Shown here: one piece after another, positions 63,186 through 64,000 of the stretch
Layout: every line of letters starts with the position of its first letter
How positions within the stretch are numbered: the stretch's first letter is position 1
NCBI GenBank assembly: GCA_026874595.1
Contig: CM049320.1
Location: 9,429,464 to 9,493,463 of the forward strand
Source of the DNA: Sipunculus nudus
Lineage: Eukaryota; Annelida; Sipuncula; Golfingiida; Sipunculidae
Length of the DNA stretch: 64,000 bases
Direction of reading: 5' to 3'
The notes under the pieces: generated by a model
What the model saw: only the letters and a program-made list of their open reading frames with translations
Told to the model about the DNA's origin: nothing
Databases searched by the model: none
Program-made: the position numbers and the translations under genes

Positions 63186-63790
63186 ATGAAGACCTGGTCA
63201 GGAATGGACAAGATAATCAGAACCTATAAAGCCCAGTGTAAATCAGATTTATTTGGTGTAGAAGGCAAAGTAAAGACCTTATTCAGTCCAATTGAGCCAA
63301 CTTCTCCACTGCAAGTTTTTGTAAAAGGCTTTCACTTTTTGAAAAAAAAAGGCTACAAATGGTATGAAAAATTTATTTGTCATCATGCCCACACATTCGA
63401 TAATTGGATAGTTGTTGTACCTACAAGAGATAAACCTGCTAATACAGTTTGAAGAATCTAAGTACAAAATGGTTCTTTATTTTTGCTGCACCAACAGAAC
63501 AACCGTCCCCTAAATAGTCCAATGAAAATAAAACAACCACATATCACCCACAGTGGAACAGATATTGTGGACGATTTAATAATATGATCCGCTAAGAACA
63601 TTACCTGTTCAAAGAAACCGGTGTTGGCCTGAATACCTCGCAGAGATGGTTTATACTTATAATAATACACCAAGCACAAGCACATGTATTTCGCCGTTCT
63701 ACTTCCTGTATGGAAGAGGCCAAAACTTCATTGACAGTCTTCTTGCTCTAGGCAACGATTCTCCATCAAACAGTTTACCTTAGTGGGTAG
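63186..63790 (+). mobile_element. Gypsy-like integrase fragment near the window edge
   Basis: FDNWIVVVPTRDKPANTV (about 63,399-63,450) matches the integrase-core strand of gypsy elements, and WPEYLAEMVYTYNNTPSTST with PFYFLYGRGQN (about 63,628-63,730) matches the region after its catalytic glutamate. Stops and a deletion lie between them, removing the second aspartate region. The element may continue beyond 64,000. Confidence 0.65.
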
Positions 63791-64000
63791 CTAGTCAGCA
63801 GAGGAGGTTATAATATGTGAACCACATGTTTAGGGAAAATCTTGCTCAAGGTGTAGAAAAACTAAACCTTTATGCAGGCAAATTAGCCGATTATTTTAAC
63901 TTTATTTTGGACAGAGTGTGTATTACAGGGGAAAAAGGTTTCCAGGGACCCAATAAAAATTCAAAACGCTAAATATTGAAGTGAAGTCTATAAAATGGTA

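Overview
This is animal nuclear DNA: intron-split genes with GT-AG splice sites, AT-rich sequence, many microsatellites and a dense mix of transposon remnants. The repeat types (a pearl-like element with a GTCT microsatellite and ~150-bp core repeats, CGCGAAAATGAAACCCTCGC-type foldbacks, gypsy, LINE and Penelope-like relics) suggest a mollusc, probably a bivalve. The species cannot be fixed from sequence alone.

Layout. (1) 679-11,233, + strand: the 3' half of a sodium/solute symporter of the SLC5 family (SMCT/SMVT-like). Eleven exons are in phase from about TM6 to a stop codon; the 5' half lies left of the window. Its introns carry a 32-bp minisatellite, a pearl-like element and a foldback element. 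(2) 11,547-20,652, - strand: a nearly complete Ty3/gypsy-type endogenous retrovirus with ~1-kb LTRs (about 98% identical by eye), a CAAG target duplication, gag, protease, RT, RNase H, integrase and an envelope gene with a fusion-protein-like cleavage site and membrane anchor. It lies antisense, about 310 bp beyond the symporter stop codon. Gag and protease are linked by a canonical T TTA AAC slippery heptamer just before the gag stop. Several frameshifts and in-frame stops break the coding regions. (3) 20.7-31.8 kb: mostly non-coding, with hairpin elements, a diverged local duplication and one promoter-like block at 30,041-30,070. (4) 31.9-44.0 kb, + strand: three tandem flavin-containing monooxygenase (FMO) copies, all damaged. 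One is a multi-exon relic, one an internally deleted chimera, and the third is almost complete but has lost its start codon, two splice sites and its reading frame. (5) 44-64 kb: intergenic sequence with an unidentified coding-like segment on the - strand (45.6-46.7 kb), a CR1/L2-like LINE remnant, a repeat array, a Penelope-like relic and two further gypsy fragments.

The likely living gene is the SLC5 transporter. The FMO cluster looks like a decaying tandem family. The most interesting object is the envelope-bearing retrovirus with its frameshift signal. No operon or CRISPR array is expected or seen.
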